Part shown: positions 9,903 to 21,376 of the stretch, piece by piece
Layout of the letters: the number at the start of each line of letters is the position of its first letter
Numbering within the stretch: position 1 is the stretch's first letter
From: Haplosporangium gracile
Lineage: Eukaryota > Mortierellomycota > Mortierellomycetes > Mortierellales > Mortierellaceae
Direction of reading: 5' to 3'
Length of the DNA: 46,513 nt
NCBI GenBank assembly: GCA_015499985.1
Contig: JAAAUF010000232.1
Span: forward strand, 1 to 46,513
Notes under the pieces: generated by a model
Seen by the model: the letters and a program-made list of their open reading frames with translations, nothing else
What the model was told of the DNA's origin: nothing
Database searches by the model: none
Program-made: the position numbers and the translations under genes

Positions 9903-10683
9903 CTGCTCAAAGATTTTTCCACTGTCTCCGTTCATGGCATAAATCGCCAGGAGAGTGCCGAAATCTGAAAAGAAGTAGAAAAGATAGTAAGTGACGAAGT
10001 ATTAGCATGTCTGCCACATCTCGTCGTAACTGTTGTACTAGTTGACCAAAAACTGCTTTTCCTCTTCATACTCGAACCAATGTCTTACGTGTGGAAAGGA
10101 GGGCTTGATGAGGCGACAGATGTTTAAGTTAATGGAATCTGCAGCGGTAGGACAGGGTGTACCATTGGCGGCAAGAAGGGCACATAAATTGTTGTTTTGG
10201 TCATTGTACAGTCATACCTTCCCTATAGCATAATCTCCTATAGTATATCCTATAGTAATTCCCTTCCCTATAGTATATTCTCTCAGAATCGGGTACATGA
10301 TGATGGGTCACCCTTTGTTATTCTTTTTTATGGTTATACGGCGTAGAACACCTCCTTATAGTATAACCTTTCCTATAGTATACTGAGCTCTGCAGCAAAA
10401 GAGTATACTATAGGGGAGGTACGACTGTACCAAAGTCTCCCAGATATTGTGCTGAGATTTCATATCTGGCGCTCTCAATAATGGATGTCAAAAGGGTACC
10501 GGTGAAAGTCAAGCAGAACTGCTTACCAATGCACAGTGGAGAAGGGGAAATCGACGCGCTGGTGACATTGTGGTGGCAAATACCTGCGCAGTTATTGGTA
10601 ATGTCGGCAATCGTTCTACCTTAGGCAGAGACCTTGGAGAGAACGGCAGTTGTGATTGCAACAAAGAAAGGAATGAACTTCAT
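9903..10683 (-). pseudogene. ML-domain (MD-2/NPC2-like) secreted protein, pseudogene
   Basis: Decayed tandem paralogue of the gene at 12419-13140. The start at 10683 encodes a clear signal peptide (MKFIPFFVAITTAVLSKVSA), followed at once by TAA at 10621-10623. The same frame then gives SASISPSPLCIGKQFCLTFT, matching the intact copy. After a frameshift near 10440 the remainder (LCALLAANGTPCP) continues on the far side of an inserted MITE (10209-10427). A donor GTAAGA near 10089 matches the position of intron 1 in the intact gene. An exon-2 counterpart (ISALSW, then shifted to GDSGKIFEQG) lies near 9985-9910. At least one stop, two frameshifts and one insertion make this copy non-functional. 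Confidence 0.85.
10209..10427. mobile_element. MITE, TA target duplication, 219 bp
   Basis: Terminal inverted repeats CAGTCATACCTTCCCTATAG (left) and CAGTCGTACCTCCCCTATAG (right, reverse complement), flanked by TA on both sides (10207-10208, 10428-10429). The inside has several CCTATAGTATA motifs and no coding capacity. TA duplication and CAGT ends fit a Tc1/mariner or pogo-type non-autonomous element. It is inserted within what was ML-domain coding sequence. Confidence 0.85.
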
Positions 10684-12418
10684 CACGCTTGTGCGAAAAG
10701 GGGAGTGTAGAAATGGGACGAGGAACGACGAGAAAAAGGGAACAATTTCCACCAGCATTTTATACCCGTGCATAAAGGGCAAGGTTGAAGGTTCTAAACG
10801 AATGTGTTGGAGCAACAGCTTGCGCAAGGCAAAAATAACCGTTTTCGCAGACATTCAGAAAGGAATTTTAGAAATGTCGTTCAACAACAATGCAGGAGAG
10901 GGAGTAAAGCGGTACAAAATGACAAAGCGGTTGTGCACAACTAGGCATGGAAATTTAAGCGCAGAAAAAAATTGAAATTGGGCTGTTGCCAAGATCAAAA
11001 CAAACATCGGATCCTTCCTCCGTCGTTTTGGTGACACAAGCCATTTTTTTTAAAAAAAAAAAAAAAAGAAACGTATTTCTCAGTGTAAACAAACAAACAA
11101 AAATCAAAAAGTGCACTTAGCCAACAGCAGGAGATTGAGACGTGCCGACCGCTGTATTCGTTGTTCAGAAATTTAGCAGGGGGTAAAAGAGAAGAGTAAG
11201 GAAGACTTATCGTTCGATCGACATAAAAATATGAACGATTATGTGTTAGTGTACCTTTCCCAGTCGGTGCAGATAAAAAATTCTGGAGTTGTGGAGGAGT
11301 AAACTCAATTGTCTTCTTTCTCTCAATTCTCCACATACTTGGACCATGGTTGGAAATGGGAGGAAAGTTGAATTCGGTTGGCTCTTTGCTTTTGACTCGT
11401 GCTGTTACGAGACCAAGGAGAATTATTCGCCGTTTAGTCCCATTTCATGTACCCTTGTTTCCAAAAGAACCCTTTGTGAAAAAAAATAAAATCAAATGCT
11501 CATCCCCCTGGCAATTTTTCTTATGGACATGCATGGGCCCATAATTTTTTGTTTCTCCTTTTGTAGGCAGTTAGACAGACATTGCCTTATCTTCTTTCGA
11601 GAGGAGTACGCCTCGAGGAGAGAGAAAGAGAGATCTGAGAGGAAGAAGAAAGAGAGAGAGAAGAAAGAGAGGGAGAAGAAGGAGAGGGAGAAAAGGCTGT
11701 CAGCTGTACTAGTACACTTGAAAACAATAGCTTGAACCCTCTTCTCCCTTATGGACACCTTCGAAGGCCTCATGAAAAAAAGATTGGACAACTGCATTGA
11801 AAAACAATGTGGACGAGACCCTGCTGTTCCTGTGCACTGCCCCCTCATATTTCTTTTCCTTTGTCATTCGTTAGAACGAGGTTAGCACAAAAAAAATTGA
11901 GTCAGCTTCAGCAAAAAACGATTGGATAGGAAGTGAAACAACAAAAGACCTTTTCCGTCGATTTGGTAACACAGGGCAAAAGATTTTTATTTCTCGTGCC
12001 TGACTTTCGGAACAAGAAAAAAAATTGTTGTGAAGTAAGGAAGCGTTAATGATTGCCGCGCTCCCTCTACTTGACAAGAGGATCACCAAGTCCCCTTCCT
12101 TATGTATGTGTTGGTATGATTCGCATGCAAGCGCCAGCTGGTTGAGGAAACAACGGTAATACATAAAATAACAATGTGATCAAACATAAACATGTGTAGC
12201 ATTCAATCCTTGCAAGTAGTAGGTATGCCATCATTTTTTTACTTAAAAGTATAACTTTCAGACGTAACATGGGCTTGCTATTCTTAATCAGACAAAGTAC
12301 AATTGTTCGGCGAGAATGGATGGACCAGGAGTCGATTGTAGGAATGGTTCTGGAGAGACGCGAATCGACGAAAGGATAACCGCCAGCGACAGAGATCCAT
12401 CTAAAGGCAATCTCCGAT
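10684..12418. other. intergenic between the two ML copies
   Basis: No supported gene. Contains an A/T homopolymer run near 11044-11066, a purine-rich block of GAGA/AAGA repeats (about 11615-11695), and the downstream flank of the intact ML gene. The stretches that stay open are low complexity and not credible as proteins. Confidence 0.5.
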
Positions 12419-13140
12419 TTAAGCTGGGCACTTGACGCCAAACAAGCCTGCCCTGGGATCGACTAGTACGAGAAATGATGGAGCATCGAAAATGATTAGA
12501 GGCTTGGTATTTGTACACTTTCGACGCGCACTACCTTCGTTTGTACACATGTCAGGCACAAGTACTAGGGGTTCTTACCCAATTGGTTGAAAATACGTGT
12601 ACCGTCAGGATTGATGGCAGAATATTCCCAAGACAAGACGCGGAGCTAAAAAAAGTAGTCGAAAAACATGTTCATGAGTCAAACATATACCCATCGTCAT
12701 TTTGTGGACAATAATGTACACTGCTTTTGTTCTGAACTGATTCTCGAGGCTAGCCTTACGTTTGCAGGAAGGTTGGACTTGATGTCGCGACACACGGTCA
12801 AGGTAGCCGGGCCAGCAGCGACAGGGCAAGGAGTTCCGTTGGCAGCAAGGAGAGAGCACAGGTCCGCGCCGTAATCGGAGTAAGCGGGTGTTCCGAACAA
12901 ACGTCCTCCGATAGAGTACTTGGCGCCCTGAAGGATGGGCTTCGAGAGTGTGCCAGTGAGAGTCAGGCAGAATTGTTTGCCGATGCACATTGGGAACGGA
13001 GAAATCGACGCACTGATAACGGACAATTGTGCGTTGGGATAGTGAGGGTCACTGGTGATGTTGGTGAACGTTCCAGTCTGGGCTGCGACCATGGAGAGAA
13101 GACCGGCGGCGGCGACAACAAGGGAGGTGGTGAACTTCAT
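12419..13140 (-). CDS. ML-domain secreted lipid-binding protein (PG/PI transfer, NPC2-like)
   Basis: Three exons: 13140-12760, 12645-12579, 12462-12419, all GT/AG with matching phases, giving 163 residues. Residues 1-20 form a signal peptide (MKFTTSLVVAAAGLLSMVAA). The rest has the layout of fungal ML-domain proteins: CIGKQFCLTLTGTL, then GADLCSLLAANGTPCP, then TLTVCRD, and a terminal VKCPA, with cysteines placed to form the usual disulfides. Family members bind single lipids such as sterols or phosphatidylinositol/-glycerol in a beta-sandwich pocket and act in vacuole or extracellular lipid transfer. The start is fixed by the signal peptide. A dead paralogue lies about 1.7 kb downstream on the same strand, so this is the surviving half of a tandem duplication. 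The exact lipid ligand cannot be read from sequence. Confidence 0.85.
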
Positions 13141-13199
13141 CTTGGCTGGTGTGGATGGAGGAGTATTAACTGGAGATGTGTCCGAGGAAAAAAATGAAA

Positions 13200-13234
13200 C
13201 ATAAAAAGTTGGCGTCGACCCTAACCTTTTTATG
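13200..13234. promoter_or_regulatory. palindrome with 9-bp arms in the ML promoter
   Basis: CATAAAAAG at 13200-13208 and its exact inverse CTTTTTATG at 13226-13234, separated by 17 bp. It ends 60 bp upstream of the start codon at 13140. Each arm resembles a TATA-type element in one orientation, so it may be the core promoter or a dimer-binding operator. Confidence 0.4.
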
Positions 13235-14699
13235 TCGATTCCTGGAGACCCGGGTCAAGTTTTTTTACTTGAAAGAATCGGTTGGCAGCCTAGGCAGAGC
13301 AAACATTCCAATTCTCAATGGAGCATGGTAAGAAAGAGAGAGAAGGGCGTTATAGATTGAATGAGTAAATGACGGCGCGACGAGTAAAAAAATAAAACTG
13401 ACAAATTTGATATGCAAAGGGCGTATGTGTATATGATATGAAAGTCGATACAAGACAGGGTTAGAAACCAATGGGGTCGATGAGGATAATGTGGCAGTGT
13501 TGACTATGAAAAAAAGTTTATTCGACTGTCGGTTAATTTGTACATCGTTTGTTCCCCGTTGTTGTATGACCGCGTCATTACACTTGGCTAAAGGGATGGA
13601 AGGCGTGAAGTAAAAACAACGCATGCTATTTCCTTCCACCGTCTTGGTGACACAAAGAATTTTGACAACGAAGAAATAGATCTCCCGTTGCAATCGAACA
13701 ACAGACAGGGACACTTTAAGCAACAGCAGACGCGGAGGAGGAAAAAAAGGTTTTTTTTTCATTGTTTCCTTGCTTGTTTTTCCGTGGTGCATAAGGCGAT
13801 TGTTTTTGCGAGTGACAAGTCGATGTGTCCGACTTTTCTGTGTTATTGTATTCTTTATATGACAACAATAGACATTAAGAAGAAAGGAGAGTAAGGGTGA
13901 GGAGAGAAGAATAAAACAAGGCTTAAATTCCTTATTCTTTCACGAAACGAAAAGAAAGGAATATGTATGGCAGTGCTCTCCTTGTCGGAGCCAGAAAGTG
14001 GCATTTGTGGAGATGCAACCCAATCCCTGCAGACCCCCCTTTCCTTTCTTGATTTTTTTTTTGACCATGAAAAAGGAGAGACTGGCGACGGTTGCCCACT
14101 TTCTCAAGTTTAACAATTTAGCCGGTGCTAATGTTGACGAACAATAGTCTGAAAAGGACATGATAACGAGAGAGTGCAACCGTGGATGGGTGTGGTGCGA
14201 CGACTGTTCACTTTTGCCCATTTTTTATTCTTACTAAGGTGTGAGTGGAAACAAACAACAGCCCGGCCTTATTTTGTTTGTGCAAACAGAGATACCATTG
14301 ACACCCACCAGTCATACATGCTCTCAACTTGGAAGGGAGAGAGGGAGATGGAGATAGACAGAAGGAACAAAAACAAACAAACCCGGAATTGCTTCCCGTT
14401 CAGTTGCAGAGTGTTGCTTTGTTTGTTCTACGTCTGCTCACAATTGATTGCGTGCTTCTACCTCCGAGAGAGCCCATCCTTGAATAGTCTCTAGTCGTCG
14501 TTAGTCGCGTCTACAAAGAAATATTGCATGACTATGCCACATAAAAAGACAAATCAAATTCTATGATGTTTCAGATCGACGACTGCTGTTGTCACATACA
14601 CGCCGCCCTGAAATGATTTTTTCTTTGCCACCAAAATTTAGATCAATTCGCCTGGTGATCAAAACCGGTCCAGTGACGTGAAAGAGAAATAATTCTGGC
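13235..14699. other. intergenic, divergent promoter region
   Basis: Separates the minus-strand ML gene from the plus-strand F-box gene. No supported gene. Contains several poly-A/T runs (near 13740, 14050, 14740) and nothing conserved that I can recognise. Confidence 0.5.
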
Positions 14700-14872
14700 G
14701 TCATTGTCGTTTTCTTTATTGTTACCTCTTATTCTTCTATGCGCCTTTTTTTTTCTTCTTTCCTCCATCGACTGCCCACTTCTTTACTCCATCCTCGTCT
14801 CATTCAACGACATCCCTTACTCTCTTTCTCTTTGCACTCATCTATCTTCCTACTACGGTCATTGCTGCTAAC
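14700..14872 (+). promoter_or_regulatory. CT-rich leader of the F-box gene
   Basis: Strongly pyrimidine-biased stretch (TTTCTTTATTGTTACC through TCTATCTTCCTACT) ending just before the ATG at 14873. Typical of transcription-start and leader regions of well-expressed filamentous-fungal genes. Confidence 0.45.
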
Positions 14873-16864
14873 ATGACCTCAGCAGTGGCCCGGTTCTTCG
14901 AGACCGAAAAACTCGTCGCCAAGGTCGGAACCTTCCTCAATAATAAGGATCTCTTAAGCTACATGCGCACCTGTCGCTCCTTTCATACAAACTCTACACC
15001 TCTACTCTACCACAGTCTTAAACTCGGCAACTTCAATAACTACAAGAGACTTGCCCACTCCTCAGAGGCTCTCGAAGCCTGGACCCGGAACACTGACTTT
15101 ATCCAAAGCATCTCCTTGGTCCAGAATGTCCTTGACCAGTATTATCCAAAGGAACTTGCTGTCGTCGCAGCTGTTGCTGCCGTCACCACCATCGACAGAA
15201 TCCTTCACGACCTCGCCTTCTCGCCTTCCGACACTCCAGCAACAACCATCGATTCAACCACACCTGATTACGGCGAACAGACTCAGAATGACGACACTAC
15301 TACGACCACAACTTTAGCTCCTGCCACCATTTCCATGGTCACGCCTCAGGTCGCTAGAATGACACTGCAGCCCGCCATCCTTATCCCAGGGCTCCTACTC
15401 CCTCCTCTTACAAACTTGACCCATTTCCACTACCGATACTCGACCAGTGAACACGCCAGTTTCACGAACCTTGACAAAAATGCCGACTGCCAAGCTGTCC
15501 AGCTCGTCGGTCTCCTGAAACAGAGCCCACATCTTCGAGTTATCCACTTGCACGACATCCTGGTCAGAGCCAAAATGGCTCTCGAGAAGTTCACAAGGAC
15601 CATTTCTGGATATACAAAACTGGAAACATTGGCGTTGGATCTTTGGGTTCCGGATTCTTGGTCGGATAGAGTTCTGGCCGCGATCTTTTTCAGCTGCCCA
15701 CAGTCGATCAAGGTCTTACGAATTGACTTTCAAAACTATTTAGGAGAGTCGAAGCGATTTGACATTGCTGCCAGGACCTTGGAGGCACCTCTTCTCCGGC
15801 AAGAGCCTACTCTCCACAATCTGATAGAGTTTTGTCTTTCTGGCCCTTATCTTCTAGTGTTGGAGGATTTGCTAGTTATGCTGGAGTATATTCCAGAGGT
15901 CATTACTCTGGGTTTGCCTCGGATCCGCAAGCCAATTGATGCCGATTCCTTTGACCGGGACGCTGCTGATGCCGTCGGCCGAGTCGCCGTCGAAAAGTGC
16001 CCCAAGGTTCGGAATCTTGCTCAATGTTCGGGCACTCTGGACAACAGCCTGTCACTGCTCGTTCCATTCGTTGAGGCGTTGCCGAAGACGTCTCTCAAGT
16101 CGTTGGCTGCCATCTTGTTTTGTGAAAGCGAGGATCCATTTCTGCCAGCACTTCATCGACATGTCGGCTCTTTGACCTCGATCGATTTCGACAAATGCGA
16201 GGTGAGCAGCAGGACCATTCATAGAATCCTCCGTGGCTGTCCGTTCCTGGAGAAGTTTGAGGCTGCACACATTTACAATTGCAAAAGTTTTCTCACTCTC
16301 GAGGACGCCACTGCCCAGCCATGGGCGTCGACCAAGCTCACGTCGCTCGGACTGGTGATTGAGCTAGGCGATATGGACATTCCGGACGTTGACTGGCATG
16401 ATCTCACTCTGGAGCAAAAGACCAGTCTAGGGCAACTGGACGTATTCTACCGCCAGATCGGGGCCTTGACCAGTCTCAAGCATCTTGCTTTGCAGGTGCT
16501 CGTCAACCCTGAGAACGAGAGCGATGGAAGCGACCATGGCAAAGGAGCGCTTGCACACAGCAAGCGATGCTTCCCGAGATTGCTGAAACTGGGAGGTGGC
16601 ATGGAGGGCAAGAATCGCGGCTGGCTGGATTGTCTATCGGGACTCAACAAGCTGGAACATCTGCACGGGTCGTTTAATGTTGCAATCGGTTATGACGAGT
16701 GCATGGTAGGCCAGGCAGAAGCTGAGTGGATGGCCCAACACTGGCCAAGGTTGCGATCCGCCGATTTTCTGCGTGAGGATGATGCGCTGGTGCTTATGAG
16801 TGGGGTGCCCCCGTGTCTGGTCTGGCTCAAGGAACAACTCTCTGGTCTGCGTATCTTTGTCTAA
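14873..16864 (+). CDS. F-box/leucine-rich repeat protein, 663 aa
   Basis: Single-exon frame with no intron signals, first ATG directly after a CT-rich leader. Residues about 8-50 form an F-box-like helical bundle (FFETEKLVAKVGTFLNNKDL, then CRSFHTNSTPLLYHSLKLGN). The remainder has irregular LRR-like blocks such as LTHFHYRY, LRVIHLHDI and KLETLALDLWV, plus a Thr/Ala-rich low-complexity linker near residues 120-160. F-box proteins recruit substrates to SCF ubiquitin ligases through Skp1; the LRR part supplies specificity. It is on the opposite strand from the F-box cluster at 17620-26669, differs from it in having no intron after the F-box, and belongs to a different subfamily. Substrate unknown. 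Confidence 0.85.
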   Translation: MTSAVARFFETEKLVAKVGTFLNNKDLLSYMRTCRSFHTNSTPLLYHSLKLGNFNNYKRLAHSSEALEAWTRNTDFIQSISLVQNVLDQYYPKELAVVAAVAAVTTIDRILHDLAFSPSDTPATTIDSTTPDYGEQTQNDDTTTTTTLAPATISMVTPQVARMTLQPAILIPGLLLPPLTNLTHFHYRYSTSEHASFTNLDKNADCQAVQLVGLLKQSPHLRVIHLHDILVRAKMALEKFTRTISGYTKLETLALDLWVPDSWSDRVLAAIFFSCPQSIKVLRIDFQNYLGESKRFDIAARTLEAPLLRQEPTLHNLIEFCLSGPYLLVLEDLLVMLEYIPEVITLGLPRIRKPIDADSFDRDAADAVGRVAVEKCPKVRNLAQCSGTLDNSLSLLVPFVEALPKTSLKSLAAILFCESEDPFLPALHRHVGSLTSIDFDKCEVSSRTIHRILRGCPFLEKFEAAHIYNCKSFLTLEDATAQPWASTKLTSLGLVIELGDMDIPDVDWHDLTLEQKTSLGQLDVFYRQIGALTSLKHLALQVLVNPENESDGSDHGKGALAHSKRCFPRLLKLGGGMEGKNRGWLDCLSGLNKLEHLHGSFNVAIGYDECMVGQAEAEWMAQHWPRLRSADFLREDDALVLMSGVPPCLVWLKEQLSGLRIFV

Positions 16865-17619
16865 ATACGCCCGATTTGCTCACTTTCTGTGTTCTTTCCT
16901 TGACTTCACAAGTCTCCTCACCACAAAAAAAAAGAGACTACTTATCTACTTATATAAAAAAAGTTGCTCTAGCCATGCGATTGATGTTCAAACCTCACGC
17001 CCTTCTAGCGTTATCACAAATACTGACGCTCGTGGGGATAATATACACACCCTCATCATTTTCTTAATTTCTCTTTTGTAACGACTGATACTCCCCTTCC
17101 AATCATGCAACCCTCAGCCAAAAAAAAGACAGTTCGCCAGACTGATTTTTATCTAACAAGCGACCATCGAAAAAAAAACGCTACATAGCGACGACAATGA
17201 AAGTGTAAAAACGATCTGTGCACTACGAAAAAGATGCGCCTTGTTATTCATGTTTATATCAGTAAAAAGATGACAACAAAAACCCGGTAATAACAGAATG
17301 AAAGAGGCAGAACGACGAATGAGAGCAAGATCACATCCCTTATGAAATGAAAAAGGAAATGTCTCTCGGCTGGCAAGGTAGAAGGGGAGTTTGTTGATTT
17401 TTTTTTTCCTTTTGAAATGTCTCCTTGTTGTTCCATCTCTTTTTTTGTTTCATCCATGTGTTATGAAGTGCACGTCTTTGAGGTTTTCTTGATACAGCTT
17501 CCTACGGGAATGTCCAGAGTCTGTTATTATCTTTTCCCTCCAAGACACAACACTGCCTTTCACCACCACTAGCACTATGGTCGGCCATCAGCTCCCTCCT
17601 CAAGACCTTTACATCCCAG
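16865..17619. other. intergenic, convergent 3' flanks
   Basis: Lies between the 3' ends of the F-box gene at 14873 and the F-box pseudogene at 17620. Many A-rich and T-rich runs consistent with 3' untranslated and polyadenylation sequence. No gene seen. Confidence 0.5.
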
Positions 17620-19021
17620 CTACTCATCACACCCTCTACACAACACCACGTGACCATAGGGCTCGCAGCCATGACCAACCGCGCTACATCCAGATCCCAT
17701 ATCCAGTCTCTCCACTCCTTTATCGACCAGATCCTGGATATGGCAGTAGTTGATGCTGAGCTCTCGTAGTCGACTCATCGGATCCCGGAAACAATCAAAC
17801 GGCCGTCGCAACTTCTTCTTGTCCGTAATATCCACCAGCGAAATATCCAACGCCACCAGTTTTGAACGCGTACCGAGTCCGAGCTACTGACGACAGCTCG
17901 ATCTGAAAGATTCGAAGGTTTGGGCAATGAATCAAGAGGATGGTTCAGGTGTCAGATAAGAGCTCGAATGATCGTCCTCTTAGGATGATCTTGTCCAGGT
18001 AGGGGCACTCCTTGATGAGCCTGTGAAAGACCGAGATCGAGAGTAGGTATGAATTGAACTCGAGCCTACAGGCACGGTTCGAGGATATCTACAAAGATAC
18101 AACGTTGTCGTTCAGAACTGAGAGCGAGACGTTGGTAGCACTGTTGTTGTCGTTTTGCTGTTTATCGCCATCGCTACCCTTTCTCTGGCGCCTGGCCATC
18201 GCCTCCTGAACAGTAGCAGGTACACAACTCGCCGGGCTCTCTCTGACCAACACGCTTCACTCGCCGCTGGACTGTCACCGCTTTCGTCTCGGTTACACCA
18301 GGATTGGACCCCATCTGCCCAAACTGCTTCTGCGGTGGGAACACCATCTCCTCCAGCCTCGGATTACGGCACCTCAACAATCCCACATACTCTTCCTCTT
18401 CCTCCACCATCAACCTCCTTGATTCTCCTCCCTTCTCTTCTTCTCTCAAATAGAGCCCCTGGAATCATACGGATCCAAGTTCACCTCCTTCAACCCCCAG
18501 AGACAACAAAGGTCCCACAAAAAATGACATACCGAAATACGCAAAATCATATCGTGCCCTAACCACCTTCAAATTCTCCCTCGAATGCACAAACAAACTT
18601 TCAAGGTCAGAGTAGGTGACCCACATGGATGCGTAATCGAGTAAGAGGAGAAGGGTGTGGAAGTTGGGGCAGGAGAGGGTGACAGATTTGAGGATAGGGG
18701 TGTTGATGTGGAGAAGGTGTAAGAGTTATGATAATTGCGCCGTAGTGATGAAGGTGTAGATTGTTATGGGAGATTCTTTCATGGAACTATCTTTTTCCAT
18801 CTGTAAGCTCGCAAATAGGCTGGTGCATAGTTAATAGAAAAAAAAGGAGAATGGGGCTCCATTGCAACAAAGGATGCGAATGGGCAGTGCGGACTTGGAC
18901 GCCGTAGCATTGTGAGGAGAGGGGTATCTGTTTCAGTCCTTGCACACGAGACAGCATGTTTGAAGTCCTTATCGTCAAGGTAGTGACAGATATGGACCTT
19001 TAGCTCCTTCAGTGAGAGCAT
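17620..19021 (-). pseudogene. F-box/LRR pseudogene 1
   Basis: An F-box begins at the ATG at 19021 (MLSLKELKVHICHYLDDKDF). Downstream, in shifting frames, come LRR pieces that align with the intact gene at 19410: LKSVTLSCPNFHTLLLLLDY and RENLKVVRARYDFAYF (about 18700-18560), KEVNLDPYDS (about 18480), then LIKECPYLDKIILRGRSFEL (about 18025-17965), LLIHCPNLRIFQIELSS, and SKLVALDISLVDITDKKKL with LRELSINYCHIQDLV (about 17865-17730). Stops (for example TGA near 17955) and frameshifts separate the pieces, and the copy is shorter than its neighbours. End points are approximate. Confidence 0.75.
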
Positions 19022-19409
19022 TCTGTTACATACAGCAGGCGCGCATTGCCACTGCTGCTGTAGTTCATTATCCTCTTCATTTTTCTTTTGACATGTGAGT
19101 AAGATGGAATGATCAAAGAAGAGAAGTTGAATGAATGAAAGTGAATGGAAGGTTACTTCAGGAACGAGAAAAGAAAAGAGAATGTGATTATAAAAAAAAA
19201 AAGCGAATGAGAGGAAAAGGAGGAAGAGGTAAAAGTCGAGTCTAATAGAGACGCTCTCTCTCTTTGCCCTCCCTCTCTCTCCTTCCTTCGATACCCTCGC
19301 GTGATCTATTTTTAATTCGTGTATCATTATTGCTGTGCCATGAGGTCCCTGCTCCCTTACCTCCCACAACACCTTAACTATCACTAACAAGATCCGCAAT
19401 AACACACAC
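19022..19409. other. spacer between F-box copies
   Basis: About 390 bp holding the former 5' flank of pseudogene 1 (a CT-rich tract in its sense, near 19190-19300) and the 3' flank of the gene at 19410. No other feature seen. Confidence 0.5.
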
Positions 19410-21376
19410 CTACGAAAAGAAGGCCTGAGAAGGCGTCAAATAAACGAACGCGACACCCACAAACACATCCCCCCATCCTTCAACCCTCCCCCCTCTCACT
19501 CCTTCAACCTCAACGTCAACTCCCGTCCTCACCCCCACCTTCCTTACACTCGGTACGGCTTTCAACAACACCTCTAGCCTACTAGACGACAATGTACATT
19601 CCTGTAGACTCCTCCGTTCATATCTACATCCGATCGCCACTTTTCGAAGATGCGGGAGTTGGAATTCGAGGAGTTGGACTTCTTCGCGACGGTTTGAGAG
19701 AGTGTTGAAGGTCGATTTAGTGGTGTAGAGGGAGAGAAGTTGGGAGCAGGCTATGCCTAGGGAGTGGAGAGATGTGGCTTGAGCAACGAGTGAGAACAGT
19801 TGCTTGAGGGTATTTGTGGGGAATGCGACTTTTGTGAAATCGAGTAATGTCAAAATCTCGAAACATGTCCAAGGAGTGGTGAAATCCACCAGGGGTTCGT
19901 CCCGCTCCAGGACTTGGATTGCACCCACCCCTTGTTGTTGGCGCTGGAACGGTAATAGACTAGATGTCTTGCCGATGGTCAGGGACTCGAGTGACACTGC
20001 CTCCAAGCTCACCAGTGCATCTGTAAGGATTCTTGTCGAATGAAACATCGCACCCGTGAGCGAAAGTCGCTTCAACGGATGCCCTCTCCCATCCTGTTCC
20101 ACCTTTAGGTCCCGTAACCGGTTCCCCAATGCAACCAGATCCAGATCTCGTTCAAACCCGCAATCCACCAATTCCAGCGCTTCCAACACCGGAAACATCA
20201 TAACGATGTCGCCAAGGTCAGGCATATGCTGGGTGACCATATCGTCGTTCTCGAGACGGATTGTCCGGAGGTGTGCACAGAACTGAGATAAGAGTATCCA
20301 TGTCTTGGGGGTGAAGCTTGTTCCTTGCGCCCTGCTGATTGTTAATTCCTCGAGGAGAGGGCAGAGACCAACGAGGTGGTGGAATGCTGTTACGTCGAGG
20401 GGGCTTGATTGAACGTGCAGGCGACGCAGACTGTATTCTTCGAAGTTTGGTATCAACTGTAAAGGCATGGTCTCCAGTTTGGAAGGAGATGTTGTAGAAA
20501 CGATGTTGAATTGGGAAGAAGAAGAAGAGAGTCGTTTTGACATTGCGGTAATCAGACTGGCAGGACCGCGATAATTGTTGGCCGACGACGACAACAACGA
20601 CGGCGACGATCCTTTCTTCTTCACCTGCAACTGACTCTCATCCTTCCCTCCACCGCCACCACTTTTGCTCTCATGACCAGAATTAGAACGCTTTATCCCC
20701 AAGAAGCAACCTCCACAAATAAACGACTCCAACCCTTTACAAACATGTAAAATACTTAAATACTCCTCTCTCGAATAATAGCATACGTCTCTATCCCCAT
20801 CTCCATCTCCAACGTCCCTATTACCAACTTTAGAACAATACGGATCCAAATACAACTCCCTCAGCCCCTTCACCACATTCAACCCCCACAACCTAATCGG
20901 ATCCACCCACCTAACATCAAACCTCACATGTACCCTCGTCAACCTGACCGTTCCCAGACCCATAAACATCTCCTCTAACGCTTCAGTAGAGTCACCCGCA
21001 GTATAACGATCAAGGTGGAGGTAGAGAGATCGGAGTGTAGGACAGTGGAGGGTGATAGAGGCGATAATGGGAGGAGTGACGAATTCGCAGGAGAGGCGTT
21101 GGATGTTAAAGCCTTGGCGTTCGAGGAATTGGGTGTTGGTGTGGTGGTGTTGTTGTTGTAATCTCATTTGGGACCACAGCAACCTTCCCCAATACCTATT
21201 AAAAAATTAAACGGTCAAAATCAGTTAAAAATGAGGACAGGAAAAAATGGAAAGTAACTGTACTGATTCCATTGACGAGAGACAAGGGTGCAGGACTTGA
21301 CATCCTTGTGGGTCAGGTATATCCGGATCTGGTCCTGTAATTCGTCAATCTCCAGAACTCTATCCAGCATTAGCAT
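19410..21376 (-). CDS. F-box/LRR protein, 632 aa
   Basis: Two exons, 21376-21264 and 21195-19410, with a 68-bp GT-AG intron directly after the F-box signature (CTLVSRQWNQ). The start at 21376 (MLMLDRVLEIDELQDQI) was chosen because the sequence upstream of it is a CT-rich leader; the ATG at 21370 is an alternative. The F-box covers roughly residues 6-37. LRR-like blocks follow: LHCPTLRSLYLHLDRY, KGLRELYLDPYCSK, CPLLEELTISRAQG, FPVLEALELVDCGF and LESLTIGK. A Ser-rich stretch (about residues 205-230) interrupts the repeats. Probable SCF substrate adaptor in cytosol or nucleus. It shares architecture and intron position with the copies at 22247 and 17620, so they are tandem duplicates. Target unknown. 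Confidence 0.85.

Noticed and set aside
11615..11735. Lys/Glu-rich coding frame in a GA repeat
   Set aside because: Pure simple-sequence translation (REKKEREKKE-like); no other support.
18155..18562. 135-codon plus-strand frame
   Set aside because: Overlaps F-box pseudogene 1 on the other strand and is Ser/Pro/Leu-rich without structure. Shadow of decayed coding sequence.
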